DNA of 64,000 nucleotides from Roseiarcus sp963835955 (GTDB lineage: Bacteria; Pseudomonadota; Alphaproteobacteria; Rhizobiales; Beijerinckiaceae). The stretch's first letter is position 1. Every line of letters starts with the position of its first letter. Positions 34,366-42,562 of this stretch are shown here, one piece after another. A program made the position numbers and the translations under genes. The stretch spans positions 186,001-250,000 of the forward strand of contig CAWIHZ010000005.1 of NCBI GenBank assembly GCA_963835955.1. Reading direction: 5' to 3'. A model generated the notes under the pieces. That model made no database searches. It saw only the letters and a list, made by a program, of their open reading frames with translations, and was not told where the DNA came from.

Positions 34366-35093
34366 GCGCGGCCGGCCGCCTCTACGGCGTCGGGATCGGG
34401 CCCGGCGACCCGGAACTGCTGACGGTGAAGGCGACGCGCGTCATCGCCGAGGCGCCGGTCGTCGCCTTCTTCGCCAAAGAGGGACGGCGCGGCAACGCGC
34501 GCGGAATCGTCGACTGCTGGCTGAAGCCGGCCCATCTGGAGCTGCCGCTTTTTTATCCGATGACCACCGAGTCGCATTTCGAAGATCCGCCCTATCGCGA
34601 GGCGCTGGCGCGCTTCTACCAAGAGAGCGCGGCCGCGATCGCCGGCCATCTCGAATCGGGCCGCGACGTTGCGCTGCTGAGCGAAGGCGACCCGCTGTTC
34701 TACGGCTCGTTCATGCATCTCTTCATCCGCCTGCGCGAGCGTTTTCAGGTGACGATCGTGCCGGGCGTTTCCTCGATCTGCGGCGCCTGGGGCGCGGCCG
34801 AGGCGCCGATGACCTGGGGCGACGACGCGCTGATCGTGCTGCCGGCGACGCTGCCGCTCGATCAGATGACGCGCCGCCTCGCGCTCGCCGACGCCGCCGT
34901 CATCATCAAGATCGGGCGCAATTTCAAGCGCGCGCGCGAGGCGCTCGCGGCGGCGGGCATGGCCGAGCGGGCGATCTATGTCGAACGCGCGACCATGGCG
35001 GGCGAGGCCGTCATGCCGCTGTGCGAAAAGCGCGACGACGCCACCCCCTATTTCTCGATGATTCTGGTTCCCGGCCGGGGGCGACGGCCATGA
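34362..35093 (+). CDS. cobI: Precorrin-2 C20-methyltransferase CobI
   Basis: 243 residues starting at GTG 34362, which overlaps the cobH stop. SAM-dependent tetrapyrrole methyltransferase: 'LYGVGIGPGDPELLTVKA' (SAM/substrate loop), 'ALLSEGDPLFYGSFMHL', 'VTIVPGVSSICGAWGAAEAP' and 'IIKIGRNFKRAREAL' identify the C20 enzyme. Its product precorrin-3A feeds CobG. It overlaps cobJ by four bases. Confidence 0.95.
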   Translation: MSAAGRLYGVGIGPGDPELLTVKATRVIAEAPVVAFFAKEGRRGNARGIVDCWLKPAHLELPLFYPMTTESHFEDPPYREALARFYQESAAAIAGHLESGRDVALLSEGDPLFYGSFMHLFIRLRERFQVTIVPGVSSICGAWGAAEAPMTWGDDALIVLPATLPLDQMTRRLALADAAVIIKIGRNFKRAREALAAAGMAERAIYVERATMAGEAVMPLCEKRDDATPYFSMILVPGRGRRP

Positions 35094-35848
35094 GCGGACG
35101 GGTCGCGATCGTCGGGCTCGGCCCTGGCCCCCCTGAGTGGATGACGCCGGAAGCGAGCGCGGCGATCGGGGCCGCGAGCGATGTCGTCGGCTATCGGCCC
35201 TATGTCGAGCGGCTGACGCTCAAGGCCGGGCAGCGCCTCCACGCCAGCGACAATCGCGCCGAGCTCGACCGCGCGCGGGTCGCGCTGGAGCTTGCCGCGG
35301 CGGGCCGGGACGTCGCGGTGGTGTCGGGCGGAGATCCGGGAATCTTCGCCATGGCGGCGGCGGTGTTCGAGGCGATCGAGGAGAAGCCGGAATGGCTTGC
35401 GCTCGAGGTCGCGGTCTCCCCCGGCGTCTCGGCGATGCAGGCGGCGGCCGCCCGGCTCGGCGCGCCGCTCGGCCACGACTTCTGCGTCCTCTCGCTCTCC
35501 GATAATCTCAAGCCCTGGGCGATGGTCGAGCGGCGGCTGCGATGCGCCGCCGAAGGCGATTTTGTGATCGCGCTCTATAATCCGGCCTCCAAGGCGCGGC
35601 CGGCGCGGATCGTCGAATGCTTCGATCTTCTGCGCGCGGTCAAGGGCGCCGCGACCCCGGTCGCGTTCGCCCGCGCCGTTGGACGCGCGGAGGAAAAGCT
35701 GACGTTGACCACGCTGGGCGAAGCGGACCCGAGCGTCGTCGACATGGCGACCCTCATCATCGTCGGCTCCAGCCAGACGCGCTTCATCGCCCGCGCGGGC
35801 GCCCGGCCCTGGATGCTGACGCCGCGCTCCTATGGGGTCTCGCGATGA
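35090..35848 (+). CDS. cobJ: Precorrin-3B C17-methyltransferase CobJ
   Basis: 252 residues from ATG 35090. It methylates C17 with ring contraction to precorrin-4. Blocks: 'VAIVGLGPGPPEWMTPEA', 'DVVGYRPYVERL', 'VVSGGDPGIFAMAAAVFE', 'VSPGVSAMQAAAARLGAPLGHDF' (in part) and 'IALYNPASKARP'. The last 19 bases overlap the 3' end of the antisense gene cobK. Confidence 0.95.
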   Translation: MSGRVAIVGLGPGPPEWMTPEASAAIGAASDVVGYRPYVERLTLKAGQRLHASDNRAELDRARVALELAAAGRDVAVVSGGDPGIFAMAAAVFEAIEEKPEWLALEVAVSPGVSAMQAAAARLGAPLGHDFCVLSLSDNLKPWAMVERRLRCAAEGDFVIALYNPASKARPARIVECFDLLRAVKGAATPVAFARAVGRAEEKLTLTTLGEADPSVVDMATLIIVGSSQTRFIARAGARPWMLTPRSYGVSR

Positions 35849-36598
35849 GCCGCGATCCAGGCCATGACCGAATCGAGGTCGTGCAGCGTTTCGGCTTCCG
35901 GCGCTTCCGGCCGCTGCACGACCACCACGGGAATTCCCATCACGCGCGCCGCCTCGATCTTGGCGTAGGTTGCAGCGCCGCCGCTGTTTTTGGTGACGAC
36001 CGTCTCGACGCCCTCGTTGCGCATAAGCTCGAGTTCTTGCATGAGCGTGAACGGACCGCGCGCGAGGATCAGCCTGTGGTCGGGAAGGGCGTCGATATCG
36101 GATGGCCGGTCGATCGCCCTGACGACATAACGATGCTGCGGCGCGCGGGCGAATTCGGCAAGCCGCATCCGCCCCTGGGTCAGAAACACGATCCTGCGCT
36201 CAAGCCCGAGCGCATCGACGGCCGCCTCCATCGTCGGCGCCTCGATCCAGCGGTCGCCGGCCACGCGCGTCCAAGGCGGGCGGGTGAAGACGACGAGCGG
36301 AACATGGGTCGCGTTTGCCGCTGCGGCGGCGTTGGCCGAGATTTGCGCGGCGAACGGATGGGTCGCATCGATCAGCGCGTCGATGCGCTCAGCCGCGAGA
36401 TAGGCGGCAAGGCCGTCGACGCCGCCGAACCCGCCGACCCGCCGCGGAATGGGCGCGCGCGCGGGATTCGCGGTCGCGCCCGCGAGCGACAGGATCGCCG
36501 CGACGTCGGGCTCGGCGGCAAGGCGGCGCGCCAGCGCGCTCGCTTCGCTGGCGCCGCCGAGAATGAGCAGGCGAAGGCGCTTCAGGGGACGGCTCCAT
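35830..36598 (-). CDS. cobK: Precorrin-6A reductase CobK, start disturbed (CTG 36585, or ATG 36598 with one extra base)
   Basis: NADPH-dependent reductase of precorrin-6A. The frame reads 'LKRLRLLILGGASEASALAR' at its N-terminus, then 'DALIDATHPFAAQISANAA' (the conserved DATHP), 'VFTRPPWTRVAGDRW', 'FLTQGRMRLAEF', 'ILARGPFTLMQELELM' and 'VVTKNSGGAATYAKI'. No ATG, GTG or TTG precedes the conserved N-terminus in frame; CTG 36585 is the only near-cognate. If one C in the CCCC run at about 36586-36589 is extra, ATG 36598 begins 'MEPSLKRLRLLILGG' and the gene is exactly 256 codons. That ATG would overlap the cobL start. The gene is antisense within the run, overlapping cobJ by 19 bases. Confidence 0.88.
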
Positions 36599-37808
36599 GA
36601 GCGGGGACCGCTGGCTCGCAGTCGTCGGCGTCGGGGAGGACGGCGTCGACGGCCTCACTCCTGCCGCGCGGCGGCTCCTTGCGCAAGCGGTCCTCATCGT
36701 CGGCGGCAAGCGTCACCTTGCGCTCGCCGGGCCGTTGACGGCGCAGACGCTGTGCTGGCCGTCGCCGATCGAGGACGCCCTCGATCAGATCGAAGCCCGC
36801 CGCGGCGCTCCGGTCTGCGTGCTCGCGAGCGGCGATCCGTTTTTCTTCGGCGTCGGGACGATGCTGATGCGCCGCTTCGCGGCCGGCGAGATGATCTGCC
36901 TCCCCGCGCCCTCCGCCTTTGCGCTGGTTTCGGCGCGGCTCGGCTGGAGCCGGCAGGATTGCGCGACGCTGTCGCTGCATGGCCGGCCCCTGGAGGCGAT
37001 CATTCCGCATCTGCAGCCGGCGGCGCGCATTCTCGCGCTGTCGTGGGACGAAACGACGCCTGGCAAGCTTGCGGGCCTGTTGGCGTCGCGCGGCATGGGA
37101 CGGTCGATCCTGACGGTGTGCGAAGCAATGGGCGGCCCACGCGAACGCGTTCGCGCGACCCTTGCCGCCGATTTCGCGCTTCATGACGTCGCTGCGCTCA
37201 ACACCATCGCCCTCGAAGTCGTCGCCGAGCCGGGCGCGCGCATTTTGCCGCGCGCGGCGGGTCTGCCCGACGACTGGTTCGAGCATGACGGACAGATCAC
37301 CAAGCGCGACATCCGCGCGATCACGCTATCGGCGCTGGCGCCGAGGCGGGGCGAACTCATGTGGGACGTCGGCGCTGGCTCAGGCTCGGTCGCGATCGAA
37401 TGGATGCTCGCCGACCCCGCCAATCGCGCGATCGCGGTCGAAGCGCGGCCTGACCGCGCGGCGCGGATCAAGCGCAACGCGCTTGGCCTCGGCGCGCCCG
37501 CGCTCTCGGTCGTCGCCGGCGAGGCGCCCGCGGCGTTTTCTGGCTTGCCGGCGCCGGACGCGGTGTTCGTCGGCGGCGGGGCGAACGCGCCCGGAACGGT
37601 CGAACGCGCGATCGAGGCGCTGGCGCCGCAGGGCCGGCTCATCGTCAACGCGGTGACGCTGGAGACCCAAGCGCAATGCGTCGGCTGGCGCGCGCGCTGG
37701 GGCGGAGACCTGATGCAGATTTCGCTCGCCCACGCCGAGCCGGTCGGTCGCTATTCCGGCTGGCGTGCGGCGATGCCGGTGGTGCAGTGGAGGCTCACCA
37801 AGTTATGA
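36597..37808 (+). CDS. cobL: Precorrin-6Y C5,15-methyltransferase (decarboxylating) CobL
   Basis: 403 residues, a fusion of the CbiE and CbiT activities. The N-terminal half is a tetrapyrrole methylase ('LAVVGVGEDGVDGLTPAARR', 'VLASGDPFFFGVGTML', 'PAPSAFALVSARLGWSRQD'). The C-terminal half is a Rossmann methyltransferase with 'WDVGAGSGSVAIEWMLA' and 'PDAVFVGGGANAPGTVERAI'. It methylates C5 and C15 and decarboxylates the acetate on C12, giving precorrin-8X for CobH. Start ATG 36597 overlaps the divergent cobK start. It overlaps cobE by four bases. Confidence 0.95.
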   Translation: MSGDRWLAVVGVGEDGVDGLTPAARRLLAQAVLIVGGKRHLALAGPLTAQTLCWPSPIEDALDQIEARRGAPVCVLASGDPFFFGVGTMLMRRFAAGEMICLPAPSAFALVSARLGWSRQDCATLSLHGRPLEAIIPHLQPAARILALSWDETTPGKLAGLLASRGMGRSILTVCEAMGGPRERVRATLAADFALHDVAALNTIALEVVAEPGARILPRAAGLPDDWFEHDGQITKRDIRAITLSALAPRRGELMWDVGAGSGSVAIEWMLADPANRAIAVEARPDRAARIKRNALGLGAPALSVVAGEAPAAFSGLPAPDAVFVGGGANAPGTVERAIEALAPQGRLIVNAVTLETQAQCVGWRARWGGDLMQISLAHAEPVGRYSGWRAAMPVVQWRLTKL

Positions 37809-38197
37809 CCCGGCTGATCGCGATCGGGGTCGGCTGCCGCGCGGGCGTCAAGGCTCCGGCGATCGCCGCGCTGGCGCGTCGCGCGCTTGCCGAGACGCGC
37901 GCGCCGGAGGGCGAAAGGCGGATGTTCACGCTCGCCGCCAAGGCAGGCGAACCGGGGCTGATCGAGGCCGCCCGCCTGATCGGCGCGAGCCTGACCCCGC
38001 TGCCGCTCGAAGCGCTTCGGGCTCAAGCCGGCCGCGTGCTCACGCCCTCGGCGGCGGCGCAGTCGCGATTCGGCGCGCCCAATGTCGCCGAGGCGGCGGC
38101 GCTCGCCGGCGCGGGCGAGGGCGGACGATTGCTGGGCCCGCGGCTTTCAGCCGACGGCGCGACCTGCGCCATCGCGCTCTCGTCGGAGCGGCCATGA
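37805..38197 (+). CDS. cobE: CobE (CbiG C-terminal domain-like)
   Basis: 130 residues from ATG 37805 (ATGA overlap with cobL). It matches CobE, equivalent to the C-terminal domain of CbiG: 'IAIGVGCRAGVKAPAIAALA' at the start, 'RMFTLAAKAGEPGLIEAARL' and 'TPSAAAQSRFGAPNVAEAAAL'. CobE is required in the aerobic pathway but its exact step is unclear. Overlaps cobM by four bases, so cobL-cobE-cobM are translationally coupled. Confidence 0.92.
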   Translation: MTRLIAIGVGCRAGVKAPAIAALARRALAETRAPEGERRMFTLAAKAGEPGLIEAARLIGASLTPLPLEALRAQAGRVLTPSAAAQSRFGAPNVAEAAALAGAGEGGRLLGPRLSADGATCAIALSSERP

Positions 38198-38970
38198 CCG
38201 TGCACTTCATCGGCGCCGGGCCGGGCGCCCCCGATCTCATCACATTGCGCGGGCGTGATCTCATCGCCCGTTGCCCGGTCTGTCTCTATGCGGGCTCATT
38301 GGTTCCGAAGGCGCTCCTCGATCATTGTCCGCCGGGCGCGCGCATCGTCGACACCGCGCCGCTCGATCTTGATCACATCATCGCGCTCTGTGTCGAAGCG
38401 GCGGCGCAGGGCGAGGACGTGGCGCGACTGCAATCGGGCGATCTTTCGATCTGGAGCGCGATGGGCGAGCAGATCAGGCGGCTCGATCGGGCCGGCGTGG
38501 CGTACACCATCACGCCGGGCGTGCCGGCCTTCGCCGCCGCTTCCGCCGCGCTCAAGCGCGAATTGACGCTTCCCGGTTTAGCGCAGTCGCTGGTGCTGAC
38601 CCGCACGTCGGGCCGCGCCTCGCCGATGCCGGCGCGCGAGACGCTCAGCCATTTCGCCGCGACCGGCGCGACGCTGGCGATCCATCTGTCGATCCATGCG
38701 CTCGAGCGCGTGGCGGCGGAGCTGACGCCGCTCTACGGCCGCGATTGTCCGGCCGCGGTCGTCGCGCGCGCCTCCTGGCCGGACGAAACAATCGTGCGCG
38801 GAACCCTCGGCGATATCGTCGCCAAGATGCGCGAAGCGCCGGTCGAACGCACGGCGCTGATCCTCGTCGGCCCGGCTCTGGAAGCTCGGGATTTTCGCGA
38901 CAGCGAACTCTACAACGCCGATTACGCGCGCCGATTTAGGGGGTGCGACCGGCGGGGCGAGGGAGAGTGA
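38194..38970 (+). CDS. cobM: Precorrin-4 C11-methyltransferase CobM
   Basis: 258 residues from ATG 38194. SAM-dependent methylase: 'VHFIGAGPGAPDLITLRGRD', 'VCLYAGSLVPKALLDHCP', 'VARLQSGDLSIWSAMGEQIR', 'YTITPGVPAFAAASAALKRE' and 'LTRTSGRASPMPARETL' are diagnostic of CobM/CbiF. It yields precorrin-5, the substrate of the C1 methylase, here encoded convergently as cbiD. It is the last gene of the tightly overlapped rightward run. Confidence 0.95.
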   Translation: MTVHFIGAGPGAPDLITLRGRDLIARCPVCLYAGSLVPKALLDHCPPGARIVDTAPLDLDHIIALCVEAAAQGEDVARLQSGDLSIWSAMGEQIRRLDRAGVAYTITPGVPAFAAASAALKRELTLPGLAQSLVLTRTSGRASPMPARETLSHFAATGATLAIHLSIHALERVAAELTPLYGRDCPAAVVARASWPDETIVRGTLGDIVAKMREAPVERTALILVGPALEARDFRDSELYNADYARRFRGCDRRGEGE

Positions 38971-38980
38971 TCCATGGCGA

Positions 38981-39010
38981 GTTTCTCCCCCTGCCCTTGC
39001 GGGAGAGGGG
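38981..39010. terminator. Possible bidirectional terminator between cobM and cbiD
   Basis: An imperfect GC-rich inverted repeat (TTTCTCCCCCTGCCC-TTGC-GGGAGAGGGG) lies in the 54 bases between the convergent cobM and cbiD stops. The T-run on one side is short, so termination is a moderate-confidence inference. Confidence 0.4.
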
Positions 39011-39024
39011 TCACATGCACGCGG

Positions 39025-40122
39025 CTAATCCCTCCGAAACCCGCTGCTCGCGAGAATCCGCCCATCCCGTCCGACGATGACGATCTCCAATTCGCACGGC
39101 GTTCCGGCGAGCGCGCGCGCGGCCGTGCGCCAGGCCGCATCCGCGACGAGCGCCGGCAGGTCGAAGCCGGCGGCGGCGGCGATCTCGAAAGCGTGCAGCG
39201 CGCTGTTGGCGCGCTCGATCGCTTGCGTCAGCGCGGGACCGCCGCCGCTTTGCCCGGCGAGCGTGGCCAGCGCCGCGAGGTCGACGGCGCCGCGCTTGGA
39301 ATGGAGATCAAGCTTGCCCTCGGCGAGCTTCGCCATTTTCGCAGGCCCGCCCGCGATGGTGACCCGGGCGACCGGATGGACGCGCAGATATTTCAAGAAC
39401 CCGCCGACGAAATCGCCCATGTCGATCAGCGCATGGTCGGGCAGCCGATAAAACTCGCGGATGGCCGACTCGGAGGTGTCGCCGGTCGCCGCGCCGATGT
39501 GCATGCAGCCGCTTGCGCGCGCCACGTCCACGCCGCGGTGGATCGAGTGAATCCAGGCCGAGCACGAATAGGGCACCACGACGCCGGTGGTGCCGAGGAT
39601 CGACAGGCCGCCGACAATGCCGAGCCGCCCGTTGGCGGTCCGTTCGGCGATCCTTTCGCCGCCCGGCACCGAGATTTCGACCATGGCGTCGAGGCGGGCG
39701 CCGAGCCGCTCGGCGACTTCGGCGAGATTGGCGCGGATCATCGCGCGCGGCGCCGGGTTGATCGCGGGCTCGCCGGGCGGCAGCGGCAGGCCGGGCCTCG
39801 TCACCGTGCCGACGCCCTCGCCCGCTCTGAACAGGATTCCCGCGCCGGGCGGCGCAAGGCGCACGGTCGCCACGATCAGCGCGCCGTGGGTGACATCGGG
39901 ATCGTCGCCCGCGTCCTTGACGATGCCGGCTTTTGCGAAATCGGCGCCGAGCTCATGGGCCGCGAGCGCGAATTCGGGCCTGAGGCCCTTCGGCAGCGCC
40001 ACCGGAACCGGATCGGGAAATTCGCCCGTCAGCAGCGCCTCGAACGCGGCGCGCGCCGCGCCGCTGGCGCAGGCGCCGGTCGTCCACCCGCGCTTGAGGG
40101 GAGGCGTCTTTGGCTCGCTCAT
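39025..40122 (-). CDS. cbiD: Cobalt-precorrin-5B C1-methyltransferase CbiD
   Basis: 365 residues. CbiD methylates C1 in the anaerobic pathway and is unrelated to CobF, which does this step with deacylation in the classical aerobic pathway. Diagnostic: 'LKRGWTTGACASGAARAAFEALL' (in part), 'GAGILFRAGEGVGTVTRPGL', 'PAINPAPRAMI', 'LGIVGGLSILGTTGVVVPYS', 'IGAATGDTSESAIREFY' and 'DMGDFVGGFLKYL'. No cobF is seen, while cobG, cobH and cobN mark an aerobic route, so CbiD probably stands in for CobF. The gene is on the minus strand, convergent with cobM, and its 5' side abuts an IS630 fragment. Confidence 0.93.
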   Translation of the reverse strand: MSEPKTPPLKRGWTTGACASGAARAAFEALLTGEFPDPVPVALPKGLRPEFALAAHELGADFAKAGIVKDAGDDPDVTHGALIVATVRLAPPGAGILFRAGEGVGTVTRPGLPLPPGEPAINPAPRAMIRANLAEVAERLGARLDAMVEISVPGGERIAERTANGRLGIVGGLSILGTTGVVVPYSCSAWIHSIHRGVDVARASGCMHIGAATGDTSESAIREFYRLPDHALIDMGDFVGGFLKYLRVHPVARVTIAGGPAKMAKLAEGKLDLHSKRGAVDLAALATLAGQSGGGPALTQAIERANSALHAFEIAAAAGFDLPALVADAAWRTAARALAGTPCELEIVIVGRDGRILASSGFRRD

Positions 40123-40160
40123 CAGCGCTGGCCTAGCGCGCGGCGGTCAATCCGCACTCC

Positions 40161-40834
40161 CTAGTCGTGACGCGCCGGTTGTCCCGGCTTGGCGGCGATC
40201 GGCTTGCGCGTCTCGACGATGAGTTGCTTCGACGTTTCATCGAGGCATACGAGGGGGCGCCTGGGATCATGCGGCCTTTGGTAGACTTCCAGCACCTCTT
40301 CCATGTTGGCGACAAAGGCCGCGCTGGCCTCGGGCGCGATCACCCATTGCTGCTTGAGATGGGGCTTGAGAATGTTTTTTTGAGCGTCCGTCCGATCGTG
40401 TTGTCGCTGGCGCTCTCGACGATCTGCAGTTCGACGACCTTCTCCTCCAGAAGACGCAAGCTCCATTTGGCGTGGCCCGTCGGCGCCGGCCCACAGGCCA
40501 AAGCGATCAGCTTGGCTTCCGCAGCGCCGTCGAAAATCCGTCGCGGGGCCGAATTGGGATTGTACTTGCGGGTCAAGACGGCTTCAAAGCCTTCCTCGAC
40601 AAGTTGCCGTCGCGTCCGCTCGATCGTCGGGATGCTGGTGTCCAGCGCCCCGGCGATTTGGCTGTCGCTCCATCCGTCGCCGGCCTCCGAAACATCCGCT
40701 TTCAACAGAATGCGCGCTTTCGTCAACAAATGCCCGGCGCGCTTGCCCTTGCGAATGAACTCCTCGAGCCGAGCCCGTTCCTCCTCGCTCAGCCTGACCA
40801 CGTATTTCTTGACGGCAATCTCTTTGCAGGCCAC
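40161..40834 (-). pseudogene. IS630-family transposase, 3'-truncated, two frames
   Basis: The first frame starts at ATG 40834: 'YVVRLSEEERARLEEFIRKG' and 'DSQIAGALDTSIPTIERTRR' form the helix-turn-helix N-terminal part, reaching 'SDNTIGRTLKK'. It then runs into a seven-A stretch (40375-40381 on the opposite strand), after which the family sequence continues in the -1 frame: 'NILKPHLKQQWVIAPEASAA' and 'RPLVCLDETSKQLI', which contains the first catalytic Asp. The frame stops at 40161 just after 'KPGQPARHD', so the second and third acidic catalytic residues are missing. A homopolymer A-run fits programmed -1 slippage in IS630 elements. The protein cannot be active. Confidence 0.85.
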
Positions 40835-40909
40835 GAATTATCTCCATCGCTCGATCGCGACAGCACAGATTCACACATTGCCATCAAACACAATGACGTG
40901 AGCCACTAG
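40161..40909 (-). mobile_element. IS630-family insertion sequence fragment
   Basis: About 750 bases of an element that is normally 1.1-1.2 kb. The transposase 5' side seems complete to a CTAG at 40906-40909, consistent with the TA target preference of IS630; the other edge is also a CTAG (40161-40164), where transposase similarity ends abruptly. It splits cbiD from cobB within the cobalamin island, without breaking either gene. Confidence 0.7.
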
Positions 40910-41228
40910 TGCATTCCCCTCTTGCGCTGGGACGGCTCGACCGCGTCTCCTCCCCCCTTGTGGGGGAGGAGAGCGGTCGCATTCGAAAGCCAGCCCGCGC
41001 GACCCCCCACCCCTGCCCGCCCCCGCAAGAGGGGGCGGGTGCGCTAGCGGAATCGAATCGAGCGAAATGCAGCCTTGGCGGAGCTCTGACGCTTGGCGCC
41101 CGAGCCGGGACGTCGCAAAGGAGCGGGAAGCGGACTTTTGGCGCCTTCGGGCCGGAAGCCGAACATCTGGCGCCAATCGACCCGGCGCGGTAGCCGCTGT
41201 CGGATTCTAAGAGCTAGGATGACCCATA
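40910..41228. other. Intergenic region with two strong GC hairpins before cobB
   Basis: 319 bases between the IS630 fragment and cobB. CTCCTCCCCC-CTTGT-GGGGGAGGAG (40947-40971, perfect 10-bp stem) and CCCGCCCCC-GCAAGA-GGGGGCGGG (41016-41039, perfect 9-bp stem) follow one another. They look like interspersed palindromic elements of this genome (compare 38981-39010). No cobalamin riboswitch motif is present here, so cobB is not obviously under its own B12 switch. Confidence 0.6.
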
Positions 41229-42542
41229 GTGACCCGCGTGCTCATGATCGCCGCGCCGCGTTCCGGCAGCGGCAAGACGACCGTCACGCTCGGCCTCCTG
41301 CGCGCGTTCCGGCGGCTGGGCCTCGCCGTCGTCGGCCTCAAATCCGGGCCGGACTATATCGATCCCGCCTTTCACGCCGCCGCCTCGGGAGCTGAGGGCG
41401 TTAATCTCAATTCCTGGGCCATGGCGCCGGAGCTTTTGAGCGCGCTCGCGAGCCAAGCGACGGCGGGGCGCGCCCTGGCAATCTGCGAAGCCTCGATGGG
41501 GCTGTTCGATGGCGCGCCTGCCCCCAGCGGGCGCAGCGGCGCCTCGGCGGACGTCGCGGCGGCGCTCGCCATGCCGATCCTCCTTGTCCTCGACGTCTCC
41601 GGTCAGGCGCAGTCGGCGGCGGCCGTCGTCAAGGGCTGCGCGAGCTTTGACCCGCGTCTTCGGATTGCCGGCGTCATCGTCAACCGGGTCGGAAGCGAGC
41701 GCCACCGCCGGCTCGCGGTTGAGGCGATCGAGGCCTTGGGGATTCCGGTCATCGGGGCGCTGCCGCGCAGCGTCGACGTCGCGCTGCCCGAACGCCATCT
41801 CGGACTGGTGCAGGCCGGCGAGACGGAGGCTCTCGACCGGCGCCTCGACGCCATCGCCGATTTCGTCGAGGCGCATGTCGATTGCGGCCGAGTCCTTAAG
41901 CTCGCGGACGAACTGAACTGCGGCGCGACTTCGCCGCGCGCCATTGCGCTACGGCCGCCGGGCCAGCGCATCGCGCTCGCTCGCGACGCCGCGTTCTCCT
42001 TCATCTATCCGCATCTCCTGCGCGGCTGGCGGACGGCGGGGGCCGAGCTCGCTGCATTCTCGCCCCTCGCGGACGAGCCGCCGCCGGCCGATTGCGACAT
42101 CTGCTGGCTGCCGGGCGGCTATCCGGAGCTGCACGCCGGGCAGCTCGCGGCGGCGGAGCGATTTCGCGCAGGACTGCGCCGATTCGTCGAGACGAGGCCC
42201 GTTCACGGCGAGTGCGGAGGCTACATGGCGCTCGGCGCGAGCCTTGTCGACGCGTCGGGCGCCGCCCATCGGATGGCCGGCCTGCTCGGGGTCGAGACGA
42301 GTTTCGAAAAGCGCCGGATGACGCTCGGCTATCGCGAGGCGCGGCTCTCTGCCGATTGCGCGCTCGGGCCCGCGGGAACCGTCCTGCGCGGCCACGAATT
42401 CCACTATGCGACGATCCTTGCGACCGAGAACGACGACCCCTTTGCTTTCGTCCGCGACGCCTACGGCGCGCCGCCCTCGCCCGCGGGTTCGCGAAGAGGC
42501 CACGCGACCGGCTCGTTCTTTCATGCGATCGCGGAGGTTTAG
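41229..42542 (+). CDS. cobB: Cobyrinate a,c-diamide synthase (hydrogenobyrinic acid a,c-diamide synthase) CobB
   Basis: 437 residues from GTG 41229. It amidates carboxyls a and c of hydrogenobyrinic acid with glutamine and ATP. N-terminal P-loop domain 'MIAAPRSGSGKTTVTLGLLR' and 'GLKSGPDYIDPAFHAAASG'; 'CEASMGLFDG' is typical; C-terminal amidotransferase with Cys329 in 'VHGECGGYMALGASLVD' and 'LRGHEFHYATI'. In the aerobic route its product is the CobN substrate. Upstream lie the IS630 fragment and hairpins, so its promoter must be within 41040-41228. Confidence 0.95.
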   Translation: MTRVLMIAAPRSGSGKTTVTLGLLRAFRRLGLAVVGLKSGPDYIDPAFHAAASGAEGVNLNSWAMAPELLSALASQATAGRALAICEASMGLFDGAPAPSGRSGASADVAAALAMPILLVLDVSGQAQSAAAVVKGCASFDPRLRIAGVIVNRVGSERHRRLAVEAIEALGIPVIGALPRSVDVALPERHLGLVQAGETEALDRRLDAIADFVEAHVDCGRVLKLADELNCGATSPRAIALRPPGQRIALARDAAFSFIYPHLLRGWRTAGAELAAFSPLADEPPPADCDICWLPGGYPELHAGQLAAAERFRAGLRRFVETRPVHGECGGYMALGASLVDASGAAHRMAGLLGVETSFEKRRMTLGYREARLSADCALGPAGTVLRGHEFHYATILATENDDPFAFVRDAYGAPPSPAGSRRGHATGSFFHAIAEV

Positions 42543-42562
42543 AGTCCGTCTCGGAGGGCCTA

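Noticed and set aside
40910..41228. Possible second cobalamin riboswitch before cobB
   Set aside because: The region has GC hairpins but lacks the B12 box and the GCCCCCGC-ACTGTGA core seen at 27.4 kb.
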